Under the pieces are notes generated by a model. The model was given only the letters and a program-made list of their open reading frames with translations, did not search any database and was not told where the DNA came from. Shown piece after piece: positions 26,320 to 34,581 of a stretch of DNA of 64,000 nucleotides (its first letter is position 1; each line of letters begins with the position of its first letter). Source of the stretch: Ruminiclostridium josui JCM 17888 (GTDB taxonomy: Bacteria; Bacillota; Clostridia; Acetivibrionales; DSM-1351). A program made the translations under genes and the position numbers. The stretch covers positions 2,972,001 to 3,036,000 of the forward strand of contig NZ_JAGE01000001.1 of NCBI RefSeq assembly GCF_000526495.1, given 5' to 3'.

Positions 26320-26904
26320 TTACCTTTGATTAAGTCTGAGTTCCATCCAGTCAAATGCTATCCAATCATTTGGGCCTGCAGTTGAGGTATTTACTATTGT
26401 AACTCTGTTGTTGCGTCTTAAATTACGTACATCAAAGGTTAAATTTCTCCAATTAGTAAACATTCCTCCGGAAGGAGTACCATGCTGCAATGATAAAGGA
26501 CCGTTGTGGACAACAGTACCGTTTATTGTGATTCTTGCAGAGTAACGGTTTACAGGTACACTTGAATGATCATCAAGAACCGACCTTATAACAAGTTGTG
26601 CTCTTTGGTTTCCAGCTATAACTAAAAAAGCAGGAAGGTCAAAAGTCCATGTTCCCTGATTTCCTGTGTAAAGTATATCTGCATTTCTGCTTGGATTTCC
26701 GTAGTTTGGATAACCGGTGAGTTCTTTGAAAAGTACAATGTTAGTAGTAGCAGGGTTATTGCTTAAAACCGGTGAAGGTTGACGGAAATCATAGTAATCA
26801 TCTGTATACTGGTAAGTATCGTATTCAGATTGCACAGGGTAATATGGTTGTTCTTGCATAACCGCTGGCTGCTGGCTTACAAAAGGATATCTAATATTAA
26901 ACAT
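26320..26904 (-). CDS. Hypothetical protein with beta-sandwich-like C-terminal domain
   Basis: The 194-residue product has a Gln/Tyr/Pro-rich N-terminus of about 45 residues. A domain of alternating beta strands follows (~50-194, e.g. GTWTFDLPAFLV, RAQLVIRSVLDD, NRYSARITINGTVVHNG, WIAFDWMELRL). The second part resembles jelly-roll, galactose-binding-like modules that decorate surface or spore proteins, and the first part resembles coat-type disordered tails. There is no signal peptide. I do not recognise a named family. A spore- or surface-layer role is only a guess. The gene is monocistronic with a good AGGAGG. Confidence 0.55.
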   Translation of the reverse strand: MFNIRYPFVSQQPAVMQEQPYYPVQSEYDTYQYTDDYYDFRQPSPVLSNNPATTNIVLFKELTGYPNYGNPSRNADILYTGNQGTWTFDLPAFLVIAGNQRAQLVIRSVLDDHSSVPVNRYSARITINGTVVHNGPLSLQHGTPSGGMFTNWRNLTFDVRNLRRNNRVTIVNTSTAGPNDWIAFDWMELRLNQR

Positions 26905-27144
26905 AAATCCTCCTCCTATAATATTATATTTACATAATATTCAAGTGATTAACTTTATGTTACCTATTCATATGATATAAACAGTTTTCAGTTAATTGAA
27001 ATTGTAGCCTGGCAATTGAACTAATTAAGCATATACATTAAAATAAGCTAAAGGATAGTTGTTTGGAAAAAATTTTACTGGTCAAGTATACATAAAGTTG
27101 ATATTATAAATTTTAAGGGTTTATTTATTATTAAGAGGTGGAAT

Positions 27145-28929
27145 ATGCAAAAGGTAAAAATGGGCAACCTATTTAAGACATTATTTGCGGTTTTGATTGC
27201 AGGAAACATGGTTTTGGGTTCAACGGTTGTTCAAGCTGGTGGGATAAATGATTTGAGTAAAAGTTCAACATATGCCAGAGAAGCTATTCAATGGATGGGA
27301 AGCAATAATATTATCAGCGGAGATAAGCAAGGAAACTTTAATCCACGTCAAAGCATAACAAGAGCTGAACTTGTAACATTGCTGGTAAAGGCACTGAATA
27401 TTGATACTTCAAACCTGCCTTCAACAGCTGCTTTTTCTGATGTACCTACAAGCCATTGGGCCTTCAAATACGTTGAAGCCGCCAATAGAGCAGGTATAAC
27501 CAGTGGTACAGGAAACGGTAAGTTTGGGATTAGCAGCCTGACTACACGAGAGCAGGTTACAACTATGCTTTTAAATTATCTTTCTGTTTCAAAGGAAGCT
27601 GTTGTTGCAGAGCAGGGATTGGATGAACTTTCAAAATTTAAAGATGTCGGAAAAATGTCTGATTGGGCTAAGGCATCAATTAAGTTTGCTATTTCAAATA
27701 ATATTATGAGCGGAGTAAGTGCTGATTTATTTTCTCCATCAGGAAAAGCAACAAAAGAACAGATAGCTGTTATTTTATACAAGTTTTTAAATTCCAAGGA
27801 AAGTATTGAGGAAAATGCAGCTTCATTAAAAAAAATAGTTGTTACTTATAACGATGACTTTGTAAAGCTTCAAAAACCTGTTAAGGTAATTGAAAATGAT
27901 ATTATGATTCCGGCTGAGGTGTTTTCGAAAACAGGGGCAAAGGTTGATTTTGATAATCAAACAGGTTTAATAGCTATTAAAAGCCTAACAAATCAGGACA
28001 AAAATATTTATATGAATGTAGATAGTAAATCAGCTTATATAAATTATACAGGAAGTGGCAACCCAAGTTCGGAGCCATCTGCTCAGGATAAACTGGTTAC
28101 TCTAAATAATGCACCTGAACAAATAGACGGGGCTATTCTTGTTCCTGCAAAGGAAGTAGTGGATGCTCTTGGCATTACGATGGACTGGAATTCTAAATTC
28201 AACCTACTGAAAATTACGGATAGTGCTGTTCCCAAAAATCCGCAGATGTATAATGCTTTAAAAAGTATGCTGGAGTATAAAGGCGAGTATAATTCAGACA
28301 TAATTATGAGCATGAAAGAAAACAGCTTAGGTATGGATATTGGATTAAACATTTCTATTAAGGGTGCAATAAACGGGAATAACTCAACTACAAATTCTAA
28401 ATTTACAGTTTCATTTGACGGTGAACAGGAAGATTTTATGAATTATCAAGTTATAAATATTGGGGACAAGATATATGCTAAAAGTATCGATACAGATTCT
28501 TGGATAACATACACCAGAAGTGAGGCGAAAGAAGAAGGGATTCTGTATACTGATTTTGAGTCTAATCGAAATGAACTGCTTATGTTACTAGACATATATG
28601 AGAAAATGAATATTTCTTATGAGGGAAAAACTCTTTTAAACGGGGAAGAAGTTTCAAAGTATCAGGCAAAGCTGAGTTTAGACTTATTTAAAGGGCTATT
28701 TTCCACAGGTGTTCTGGTAAATGACTTAGGACTTGAAGATATATATAATAATGGCTTTGACACGATAATATCAATATACGTTAATTCTCAAGGACAGCTG
28801 GTAAAGCAGTCGACGGCTATTTCGGGAGTAACTGATATGAACGGTTCAACTGCGGATATTAATATGACGGTCAATAGTACCTATACCAACATTGGAGAAG
28901 AAATAGAGATTGTAAGTCCCATAAATTAA
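27145..28929 (+). CDS. S-layer homology (SLH) domain protein with copper-amine-oxidase-N-like domain
   Basis: This exported cell-envelope protein has a signal peptide ending near VVQAGG. Three SLH repeats follow (~35-80, ~95-145, ~160-215), each with the ITRAE/TRE-like motif and FSDV/FKDV starts. These bind secondary wall polymers and anchor the protein to the cell surface. Residues ~230-375 form a copper amine oxidase N-terminal-like (stalk) domain. The last ~215 residues have alternating strands such as VSFDGEQEDFMNYQV and resemble the DUF6612 or LolA-like lipoprotein fold, but this is uncertain. The gene is monocistronic with a good terminator. Confidence 0.82.
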   Translation: MQKVKMGNLFKTLFAVLIAGNMVLGSTVVQAGGINDLSKSSTYAREAIQWMGSNNIISGDKQGNFNPRQSITRAELVTLLVKALNIDTSNLPSTAAFSDVPTSHWAFKYVEAANRAGITSGTGNGKFGISSLTTREQVTTMLLNYLSVSKEAVVAEQGLDELSKFKDVGKMSDWAKASIKFAISNNIMSGVSADLFSPSGKATKEQIAVILYKFLNSKESIEENAASLKKIVVTYNDDFVKLQKPVKVIENDIMIPAEVFSKTGAKVDFDNQTGLIAIKSLTNQDKNIYMNVDSKSAYINYTGSGNPSSEPSAQDKLVTLNNAPEQIDGAILVPAKEVVDALGITMDWNSKFNLLKITDSAVPKNPQMYNALKSMLEYKGEYNSDIIMSMKENSLGMDIGLNISIKGAINGNNSTTNSKFTVSFDGEQEDFMNYQVINIGDKIYAKSIDTDSWITYTRSEAKEEGILYTDFESNRNELLMLLDIYEKMNISYEGKTLLNGEEVSKYQAKLSLDLFKGLFSTGVLVNDLGLEDIYNNGFDTIISIYVNSQGQLVKQSTAISGVTDMNGSTADINMTVNSTYTNIGEEIEIVSPIN

Positions 28930-28973
28930 TTTGGTTATATAAAAAAGCTGAAGTCAGAGTTTGAACTTTTATT

Positions 28974-29006
28974 GCGTAACAGGTTTTTATATCTGTTACG
29001 CTTTTT
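28974..29006 (+). terminator. Terminator of the SLH gene
   Basis: GCGTAACAG pairs with CTGTTACGC and is followed by TTTTT. Confidence 0.85.
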
Positions 29007-29270
29007 AATAACACAAAGTGATATTTTTTTATCCTTTATAGTCAAATAGATTAATGTAATACATATGCTATGCTGTTTTTAATGACTGTTTCAAGCTTTG
29101 CAGCAGCAAGGGGATTTAATTCTCTTGAGTATATCGAAGCGCGTGGTATTGAACAGACCCAGAAATAAATATAATAATAATATTCGTTAATACTGAGGGC
29201 ATATTCTTTATTGAAATCATATATCAGAATGATACAATAAGAGTATATCACTCTGGAATATTTTAATTAG

Positions 29271-29341
29271 AGGAGGTACTGACCCCATGCTATTTCTATA
29301 AATATAATTTATTCAAAACGCTGGGTACAGTCATAATTATG
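29271..29341 (+). promoter_or_regulatory. Possible translational attenuator with mini-ORF before the acetyltransferase gene
   Basis: AGGAGG (29271) precedes a five-codon frame ATG CTA TTT CTA TAA (29287-29301). ACTGACCC (29278-29285) can pair with GGGTACAGT (29323-29331, one bulged A), a hairpin that encloses the mini-ORF and ends just before the CAT start, which lacks its own strong Shine-Dalgarno. The arrangement recalls cat attenuators. The rest of the 28930-29338 gap shows no confident gene. Confidence 0.35.
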
Positions 29342-29980
29342 GAATATATTGAATTAAACACTTGGAAAAGAAAAGAGCACTTTGATTTTTTTTATAATAC
29401 AGATTATGCCCAATACAATATTTGTGCGAATATTGATGTTACCAGATTCCTTAAATTTGTAAGGGAAAAAGAGCTTTCATTTTATTATGCTATGATTTAT
29501 GCTTCTACTCATGCAGCAAATGAAATAATAAATTTCCGCTACAGGATACGGGAGGATAAAGTTGTATTGCATGAAAGCATTCATCCCTCATTTACTGATT
29601 TAAGTAACAAACAGGATGATTTATTTAAGATTGTAACTGTTGATTTAAAGTTAGATATTTTTGAATTTGTACAATACGCAAAAGATAAATCACAGAGCCA
29701 GACAGAGTATTTTCCCTTAAATCAAATTGCCGGAAGAGATGATTTAGTATACATCACCTGTATACCCTGGGTTTCGTTTACTCATATATCTCATACCTTC
29801 TCATTGAATAAGAATGATTCTGTGCCGAGAATTTCCTGGGGAAAATATTTTATTGAGAACGATAAAGTTTTATTGCCATTTTCTGTTCAGGTTAATCATG
29901 CCTTAGTTGACGGAGTACATGTGGGAGAATATTTTACAAAACTTCAAAAGCGTATAGATAACATATACCAAGAGTTATAA
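29339..29980 (+). CDS. Chloramphenicol acetyltransferase (CatA)-family protein
   Basis: The product is a 213-residue cytosolic CAT-like trimeric acyltransferase. The N-terminal block NTWKRKEHFDFFYN matches the CAT start (W..KEHF). WVSFTH and the C-terminal active site NHALVDGVHVGEYF (HxxxDG, catalytic His) are present. Family members acetylate chloramphenicol using acetyl-CoA, but many chromosomal homologues act on other substrates, so a resistance role is only possible. The start at 29339 agrees with the family N-terminus, although its Shine-Dalgarno is poor. A short upstream frame and hairpin may regulate it. Confidence 0.83.
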   Translation: MEYIELNTWKRKEHFDFFYNTDYAQYNICANIDVTRFLKFVREKELSFYYAMIYASTHAANEIINFRYRIREDKVVLHESIHPSFTDLSNKQDDLFKIVTVDLKLDIFEFVQYAKDKSQSQTEYFPLNQIAGRDDLVYITCIPWVSFTHISHTFSLNKNDSVPRISWGKYFIENDKVLLPFSVQVNHALVDGVHVGEYFTKLQKRIDNIYQEL

Positions 29981-30091
29981 TCAACGTAAATAAAATCATT
30001 GGTAATATAAATTATTTTTCATTTTATGGGTGAGTTTACTTAGTAATTAGATATTATGCTGAGTACAGCTTAAAAGAACGAGGAGGTTATG

Positions 30092-30640
30092 ATGAATAGA
30101 AGTGCATTCGGTAAATTTGCATATGGTTTTCTATTTGTATTGATTGATTTTAAAATAATGGGTTTTGACATATTGCCGGATTTTATAGGCTACATATTGT
30201 TTGCCCTTGGGTTCAAATCCCTGATTTCTTATAGTGAGTATTTCAGAAAGGGTTTATACGTTACTATCCCAATGATAATTGTCTCAATATTTTCAATTTA
30301 TGAAAAGCCAGCTCAATCCGGAGACATGAATTTTGGCCCCTTGGGACTTCTGGGAATTCCAATAGCTATTGCAATCATTATTTTGTGTATATTAGTAGTG
30401 TATTATTTATTTCAAGGAATTATTGAAATGGCGAAGAACAGAGGCTTTGAAGACATAGCTGATGAAGCAAACGATAAATGGAAGAAGTTTTTGTACTTAC
30501 AGCTTATTTCACTATTAGGTTTTTTATTGGTTTTCATTCCTGTATTTGGTTTAGCTTTTATATTTTCAATCTTTATTTTTTCAATTTTGCTTACATATAC
30601 TATTATAAAATTTATGCGTATATGCGGTGAAAATTTATAA
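30092..30640 (+). CDS. Multi-pass membrane protein, unknown function
   Basis: Two adjacent ATGs (30089 and 30092) follow AGGAGG; I prefer the second because of spacing. The ~182-residue product has five or so hydrophobic segments: FAYGFLFVLIDFKIMGFDIL, IGYILFALGFKSLI, the ~60-70 region, IPIAIAIIILCILVVYYL, and a long pair at the C-terminus. IDFKIMGFDILPDFIGYIL near the start is the most distinctive part and resembles a family of clostridial membrane proteins of unknown role. It lies directly before the methionine-sulfoxide reductase gene (26-base gap) and may be cotranscribed. Confidence 0.6.
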   Translation: MNRSAFGKFAYGFLFVLIDFKIMGFDILPDFIGYILFALGFKSLISYSEYFRKGLYVTIPMIIVSIFSIYEKPAQSGDMNFGPLGLLGIPIAIAIIILCILVVYYLFQGIIEMAKNRGFEDIADEANDKWKKFLYLQLISLLGFLLVFIPVFGLAFIFSIFIFSILLTYTIIKFMRICGENL

Positions 30641-30665
30641 AATCAAATATTATATAGGAGACGTT

Positions 30666-31169
30666 ATGATAAATAATATAGACAACTCTTATCCTTCTGA
30701 TAAGAAAGATATGTATAGGCTACTGGCTTCACAAATGAAAGTGCTTCTTGAAGGAGAAACAAATACTATAGCAAACTTGGCCAATGCTTCGGCCTTATTA
30801 AATGATGCTCTTGAGAATATCAATTGGGTTGGATTTTACCTTATGAATAATGGAGAGCTTGTACTGGGCCCTTTTCAGGGAAAGGTAGCCTGTGTACATA
30901 TTGCCGTGGGAAAAGGTGTTTGCGGTACTGCAGTGAAGGAAAATGCAACTCAATTGATTATGGATGTTCATAATTTTCCGGGACATATTGCTTGCGACAG
31001 TGCATCAAAATCCGAGATTGTAGTGCCTCTACGCCACAAAGGAGAAGTAGTGGGAGTGTTGGATATTGATAGTCCGCTAATAGGGAGATTTGACAAGCTT
31101 GATGCTGATGAACTTGAAAATATTGCACGCATTATTGAGGAATCTTGCCAATGGAACTACACAAAGTAA
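30666..31169 (+). CDS. msrC: Free methionine-(R)-sulfoxide reductase (GAF type)
   Basis: The enzyme reduces free methionine-R-sulfoxide, repairing oxidative damage in the cytosol. I chose the ATG at 30666 after AGGAG, not an earlier in-frame ATG at 30627. The 167-residue GAF domain retains the three redox cysteines with the exact spacing of the family (10 and 24 residues apart): ACVHIAVGKGVC and HIACDSAS. IGRFD and the DIDSPL strand complete the fold. A long inverted repeat closes the transcript. Confidence 0.92.
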   Translation: MINNIDNSYPSDKKDMYRLLASQMKVLLEGETNTIANLANASALLNDALENINWVGFYLMNNGELVLGPFQGKVACVHIAVGKGVCGTAVKENATQLIMDVHNFPGHIACDSASKSEIVVPLRHKGEVVGVLDIDSPLIGRFDKLDADELENIARIIEESCQWNYTK

Positions 31170-31179
31170 AGTTAGAAAG

Positions 31180-31234
31180 GCATGAACTTGTAGCACAGTA
31201 GAGAAGAAAAGGAAGAGGTTATACAAGTTCATGC
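31180..31234. terminator. Bidirectional hairpin between msrC and the small Cys protein gene
   Basis: A perfect 13-bp inverted repeat (31180-31192 with 31222-31234) separates convergent genes; the loop is long (29 nt). A T-run follows at 31247. Confidence 0.6.
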
Positions 31235-31245
31235 ACACATGTATA

Positions 31246-31461
31246 TTATTTTTTTACTTTCCAAGAGCCTTCTTCAGTACAAACTGACTGCAAACCATTT
31301 TCACTTGTAATTTTTGACCCTACGGCGTGTCTTTTGTGGTCATATACGCAGAATGGGTCTTTTCCTGCATTTCCAGTATCTTTATTTGCTTCTCTTTTTA
31401 TTTTATTTTCCTGACTTATATTATTAACGGCGATACTGTCTTGTTGTTTTCGGTTCTGCAT
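31246..31461 (-). CDS. Small hydrophilic protein, unknown
   Basis: I start at the ATG at 31461, preceded by GAAAGGA; a GTG start at 31479 lacks a site. The 71-residue product has a polar, Asn/Gln/Lys-rich first half. A compact C-terminal motif follows: FCVYDHKRHAVGSKI...LQSVCTEEGSWK. The motif has two Cys about 23 residues apart around a HAVGS turn, and could be a small Cys or metal-binding fold. It resembles short clostridial proteins whose core is CxYDxKxxxVGS, but I cannot name a function. Confidence 0.5.
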   Translation of the reverse strand: MQNRKQQDSIAVNNISQENKIKREANKDTGNAGKDPFCVYDHKRHAVGSKITSENGLQSVCTEEGSWKVKK

Positions 31462-31664
31462 AGTATCAAATCCTTTCACTAGTTAACTTATAAAGCCTCC
31501 TATATAAATATGTGTAAAAGCAAGAAGAAAGATTCCATGAAAAATCAGCCAAGATAATTGTCAAAAATATTTAACATTAACACCATACTTTTTTAATAAA
31601 TTTTCAGTATACTGTTTATGCAGAGAAAATTAGGGTATATATATCTTGAAAGGAGTGTGTAGCT

Positions 31665-31916
31665 TTGTTGGATGCCAGAAAATGTTTGGAGATTTATGAA
31701 TTTTGTCAGAGTCAGTATAAAAAACTTGAGAAAAAGACCGGACATTATAGTCCTAAGCATGATAAGGTTGTCATGGAACTTGCAGCAAAAGAGTTTCAGA
31801 TGAGTGAGGCTACCATTAATAATGCCTTTGATTTAGCTGCACAAACGTTAAGCAAAAACAATAGAATTAAGTCTGAAAAAATAATCAGAAACAAGCTTAT
31901 TCACGGAAACTTCTAA
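31665..31916 (+). CDS. Small helical protein, unknown
   Basis: This 83-residue frame starts at TTG after AAGGAG. The sequence is helical and charged (CLEIYEFCQSQYKKLEKK, KHDKVVMELAAKEFQMSEATINNAFDLAAQTL) with no membrane segment. The FQMSEATINNAFDLA part looks like a helix-turn-helix-sized pair of helices, so a small DNA-binding or adaptor protein is possible. No family is recognised. It is followed by a terminator. Confidence 0.55.
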   Translation: MLDARKCLEIYEFCQSQYKKLEKKTGHYSPKHDKVVMELAAKEFQMSEATINNAFDLAAQTLSKNNRIKSEKIIRNKLIHGNF

Positions 31917-31942
31917 TTAATATAAATATAATATAAAAAGTT

Positions 31943-31975
31943 AAAGCATAGGCAATAAAAAGTCTGTGCTTTTTT
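31943..31975 (+). terminator. Terminator of the small helical protein gene
   Basis: AAAGCATAGG pairs imperfectly with TCTGTGCTTT and is followed by a T-run. Confidence 0.6.
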
Positions 31976-32049
31976 GTATATTTTGCATATATTTTGTATA
32001 AATGCAAAATAATTACATTATTGCAATATCACAATATTATCCTGAATTA

Positions 32050-32078
32050 TTGAGAATAATTGGTTTCTAGGATATAAT
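32050..32078 (+). promoter_or_regulatory. Promoter of the NfeD-like/flotillin unit
   Basis: TTGAGA and TATAAT are separated by 17 bases, about 50 bases before the NfeD-like start. Confidence 0.6.
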
Positions 32079-32127
32079 TTAACTAGGATTATACTGGATT
32101 AGTACAATCTATAAATGGGGGTGTATT

Positions 32128-32793
32128 ATGTATCACTTTTATACAACAGTTTTTTTGGTGGGAGTTTTTTACACCATTGTTTCATTTATTATAAGTGGTA
32201 TATCGGGATTTTTTCATTCAAACGGAGACTTTGGCGCATCTCATATGCATGGAGGAGACAGTGGTCATATACCCGGACATATTCATGTCGATGGAGGAAG
32301 TATTGATGGAAATCACTCGCTTCACAGCTCTCATAGTGGGGACGGGACTGATATGTCAAACGGCACTCTCTCGTGGCTGGGATTATTGTTCAATCCGTTA
32401 GTAGCAGTTTCCTTTCTGACAGTGTTTGGAGGGATAGGAATTACCTGTACCAGATTTTTCAGTTGGAATTGGATTGTGGTTTTAATTGTGGCACTGGGTT
32501 CAGGCATAATTATTTCAGCAATTTTATATAATTTAGTTGCAAAGCCATTGTACAGGAGTGAAAATACTTCCAATGTATCAAGAGATAAACTTTTGGGAGT
32601 TCAGGCCGAAGTGACAACAGATATTATAGAAAATGGTTTTGGTACTATCAATTACACTGTTAATTCAATTAAATATACAGCACCTGCAAGACATATTGAA
32701 AATAGACCAGTAAAGCAAGGGGAAAAGGTCTTTATATGCAAAATAGAGAATAATATTTTTTATATTAGTGAGTTGTCAAAAATAGTAATTTAG
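32128..32793 (+). CDS. NfeD-like membrane protein with His-rich loop
   Basis: The 221-residue protein has an N-terminal hydrophobic segment and a ~50-residue extracellular loop rich in His and Gly (about nine His, e.g. ASHMHGGDSGH and HSLHSSHSG). Two more membrane spans follow (~80-140). The C-terminal ~75-residue OB-fold (VQAEVTTDIIEN...YISELSKIVI) is typical of NfeD. NfeD proteins pair with SPFH proteins to organise membrane microdomains, and the flotillin gene follows directly. The His-rich loop is unusual and could bind metal. YuaF of Bacillus is the closest functional analogue. Confidence 0.75.
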   Translation: MYHFYTTVFLVGVFYTIVSFIISGISGFFHSNGDFGASHMHGGDSGHIPGHIHVDGGSIDGNHSLHSSHSGDGTDMSNGTLSWLGLLFNPLVAVSFLTVFGGIGITCTRFFSWNWIVVLIVALGSGIIISAILYNLVAKPLYRSENTSNVSRDKLLGVQAEVTTDIIENGFGTINYTVNSIKYTAPARHIENRPVKQGEKVFICKIENNIFYISELSKIVI

Positions 32794-32880
32794 AAAACAA
32801 CTTTTATTTTCCAAATAAGCAAATAAATCATTATATGGAGAATTTAAGGTTGAAATATAAAATCACAAAGGAGTGTTAAA

Positions 32881-34311
32881 ATGTTGTTGGATTCAGTTTA
32901 TTTTGTGCCGGTGGTAATTATAGTTGTACTATTTATATTAATTCTTACCTTTGTTTCAATGTACAAGAAGGTACCTCAGGACAAAGCTTTGGTAGTAACA
33001 GGATTCAGAGGAAGAAGAGTTATAACCGGTGGTGGCGGTATTGTTGTGCCTATGCTTGAAAGAACAGACATCATTTCACTGGAAAACATGCAGATAGATA
33101 TAAGAATTGATGGAGCATTGACTTCTCAGGGGGTTGGCATAGTAGCTGATGGAGTTGCGGTAGTGAAAGTTAAATCTGACAAGGAATCGATTCTGTCGGC
33201 TGCGGAGCAGTTCAATACTTCAAAGGGACTTGACTACATGCTCGGGATAATCGCAAAAACCACTCAACAGGTTCTGGAAGGTAAGCTCCGTGAAATCGTT
33301 TCAAGAATGACTGTAGAAGAAATTTATAAAGACAGAGAAACCTTTGCATCACACGTTCAAGGTGTTGCTGCAACAGAGCTTCAAAACATGGGTCTTGAAT
33401 TGAAGGTTCTAACAATCAAAGATATAGCTGATAAAAACGGTTATTTGGAAGCCCTTGGAAAACCTAGAATTGCTGAAGTAAAGAGAGATGCTGAGATAGC
33501 AGAAGCAAACGCAACAAAGGAAACCAAGGTTAAAACTGCCGAGGCTAACAGAGAGGGTGAAGCAGCAAGAATTCAGGCTGAAACTCAAATAGCAGAGGCA
33601 AACAAGGACAAGGAATTGAAGGTTCAGTCCTATAACAAGGAACAGCAGACAGCTAAGGCCGAAGCTGACTTGGCATACGATATTAAAGCCAATATCGTTA
33701 AGAAGGAAGTTGCCGAAACTGCCATGCAGGTAGAAATAGTAAAAAAACAAAAGGAAATTGAACTTGCAGAACAGGAAGCAATTAGAAGAGAAAAAGAGTT
33801 GGAAGCTACTGTAAAGAAACAGGCAGATGCTGAAAACTATCAGGCAACAAAGGTGGCTGATGCTAATAAGTACAGAGAGGTTGCAGCAGCAGAAGCAAGA
33901 TCACGTGCTATTGAGATGGAAGGTGAAGCCAAAGCTAAAGCTAAGAGAGCCGAAGGTATGGCAGAAGTTGAAATTATTAAAGCAAAAGGTGAAGCGGAAG
34001 CTCTTGCAATGGCTAAAAAGGCTGAAGCCTTTAAAATGTACAACGATGCAGCCGTTACACAGATGATTATAGAAAAACTTCCTGAAATAGCAAATGCGGT
34101 AGCAAGCCCGCTTTCAAAGACAGAGAAGATAGTTATAGTAGACAATGGCGGAGAAGGAAAAGGTGCATCAAAGGTAACAGGATATGTAACAGATATAATA
34201 TCTCAATTGCCTGAAACTGTAGAAGCACTTACTGGAATGAATGTGCTGGATTTCCTTAAAAAGAATACAGTTCAAACACAGAATGAAAATGAATCAGTAG
34301 ATGTAGAATAG
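32881..34311 (+). CDS. floT: Flotillin (SPFH/PHB domain) family protein
   Basis: This membrane-microdomain scaffold has an N-terminal membrane segment (YFVPVVIIVVLFILILTFV). The SPFH domain covers ~30-200 (VPQDKALVVTGFRGRR...). A long Glu/Ala-rich coiled coil of about 190 residues follows with repeating EAN, EAE and KAKA patterns, then a short C-terminal oligomerisation part. The length of 476 and the layout match bacterial flotillins such as B. subtilis FloT (YuaG). It forms a two-gene unit with the preceding NfeD-like gene. AAAGGAG precedes the ATG; a strong terminator follows. Confidence 0.93.
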   Translation: MLLDSVYFVPVVIIVVLFILILTFVSMYKKVPQDKALVVTGFRGRRVITGGGGIVVPMLERTDIISLENMQIDIRIDGALTSQGVGIVADGVAVVKVKSDKESILSAAEQFNTSKGLDYMLGIIAKTTQQVLEGKLREIVSRMTVEEIYKDRETFASHVQGVAATELQNMGLELKVLTIKDIADKNGYLEALGKPRIAEVKRDAEIAEANATKETKVKTAEANREGEAARIQAETQIAEANKDKELKVQSYNKEQQTAKAEADLAYDIKANIVKKEVAETAMQVEIVKKQKEIELAEQEAIRREKELEATVKKQADAENYQATKVADANKYREVAAAEARSRAIEMEGEAKAKAKRAEGMAEVEIIKAKGEAEALAMAKKAEAFKMYNDAAVTQMIIEKLPEIANAVASPLSKTEKIVIVDNGGEGKGASKVTGYVTDIISQLPETVEALTGMNVLDFLKKNTVQTQNENESVDVE

Positions 34312-34318
34312 AATTTAG

Positions 34319-34360
34319 AAAAAACAGTCCCTGCATTAAGTTTTGCAGGGGCTGTTTTAA
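34319..34360 (+). terminator. Terminator of the flotillin unit
   Basis: AAAACAGTCCCTGCA pairs with TGCAGGGGCTGTTTT (one G-T wobble in 15). Confidence 0.8.
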
Positions 34361-34513
34361 TAAGTAAAAGAGTTATTTGTTTCTTATTCCCGCGGTTTAC
34401 ATTATTATATAATTTATACAAATCTTATATTGTAAAAATTCACATAAATCTTTTATATAATATTCGAAATATTAAGCAATTAAATGAAAATCAAATATTT
34501 GCACGGTGTAAAA

Positions 34514-34542
34514 TTGACACGTATATTATACAGGTTTACAAT
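34514..34542 (+). promoter_or_regulatory. Promoter of the chemoreceptor gene
   Basis: TTGACA and TACAAT lie 17 bases apart, 40 bases before the start. Confidence 0.6.
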
Positions 34543-34581
34543 TTATATGTTTCCATAAAATAAATTGTTGAGGTGTAATAT

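Noticed and set aside
29051-29251. 66-codon minus-strand frame whose last ~30 residues (from SRELNPLAAAKLETV onward) look protein-like
   Set aside because: The first half is AT-rich low-complexity sequence, no ribosome-binding site precedes the start, and no family was recognised. At most a gene remnant.
30205-30225. GGGTTCAAATCCC, like a tRNA T-arm
   Set aside because: It falls inside a good membrane-protein gene and no acceptor, D or anticodon arms can be formed around it.
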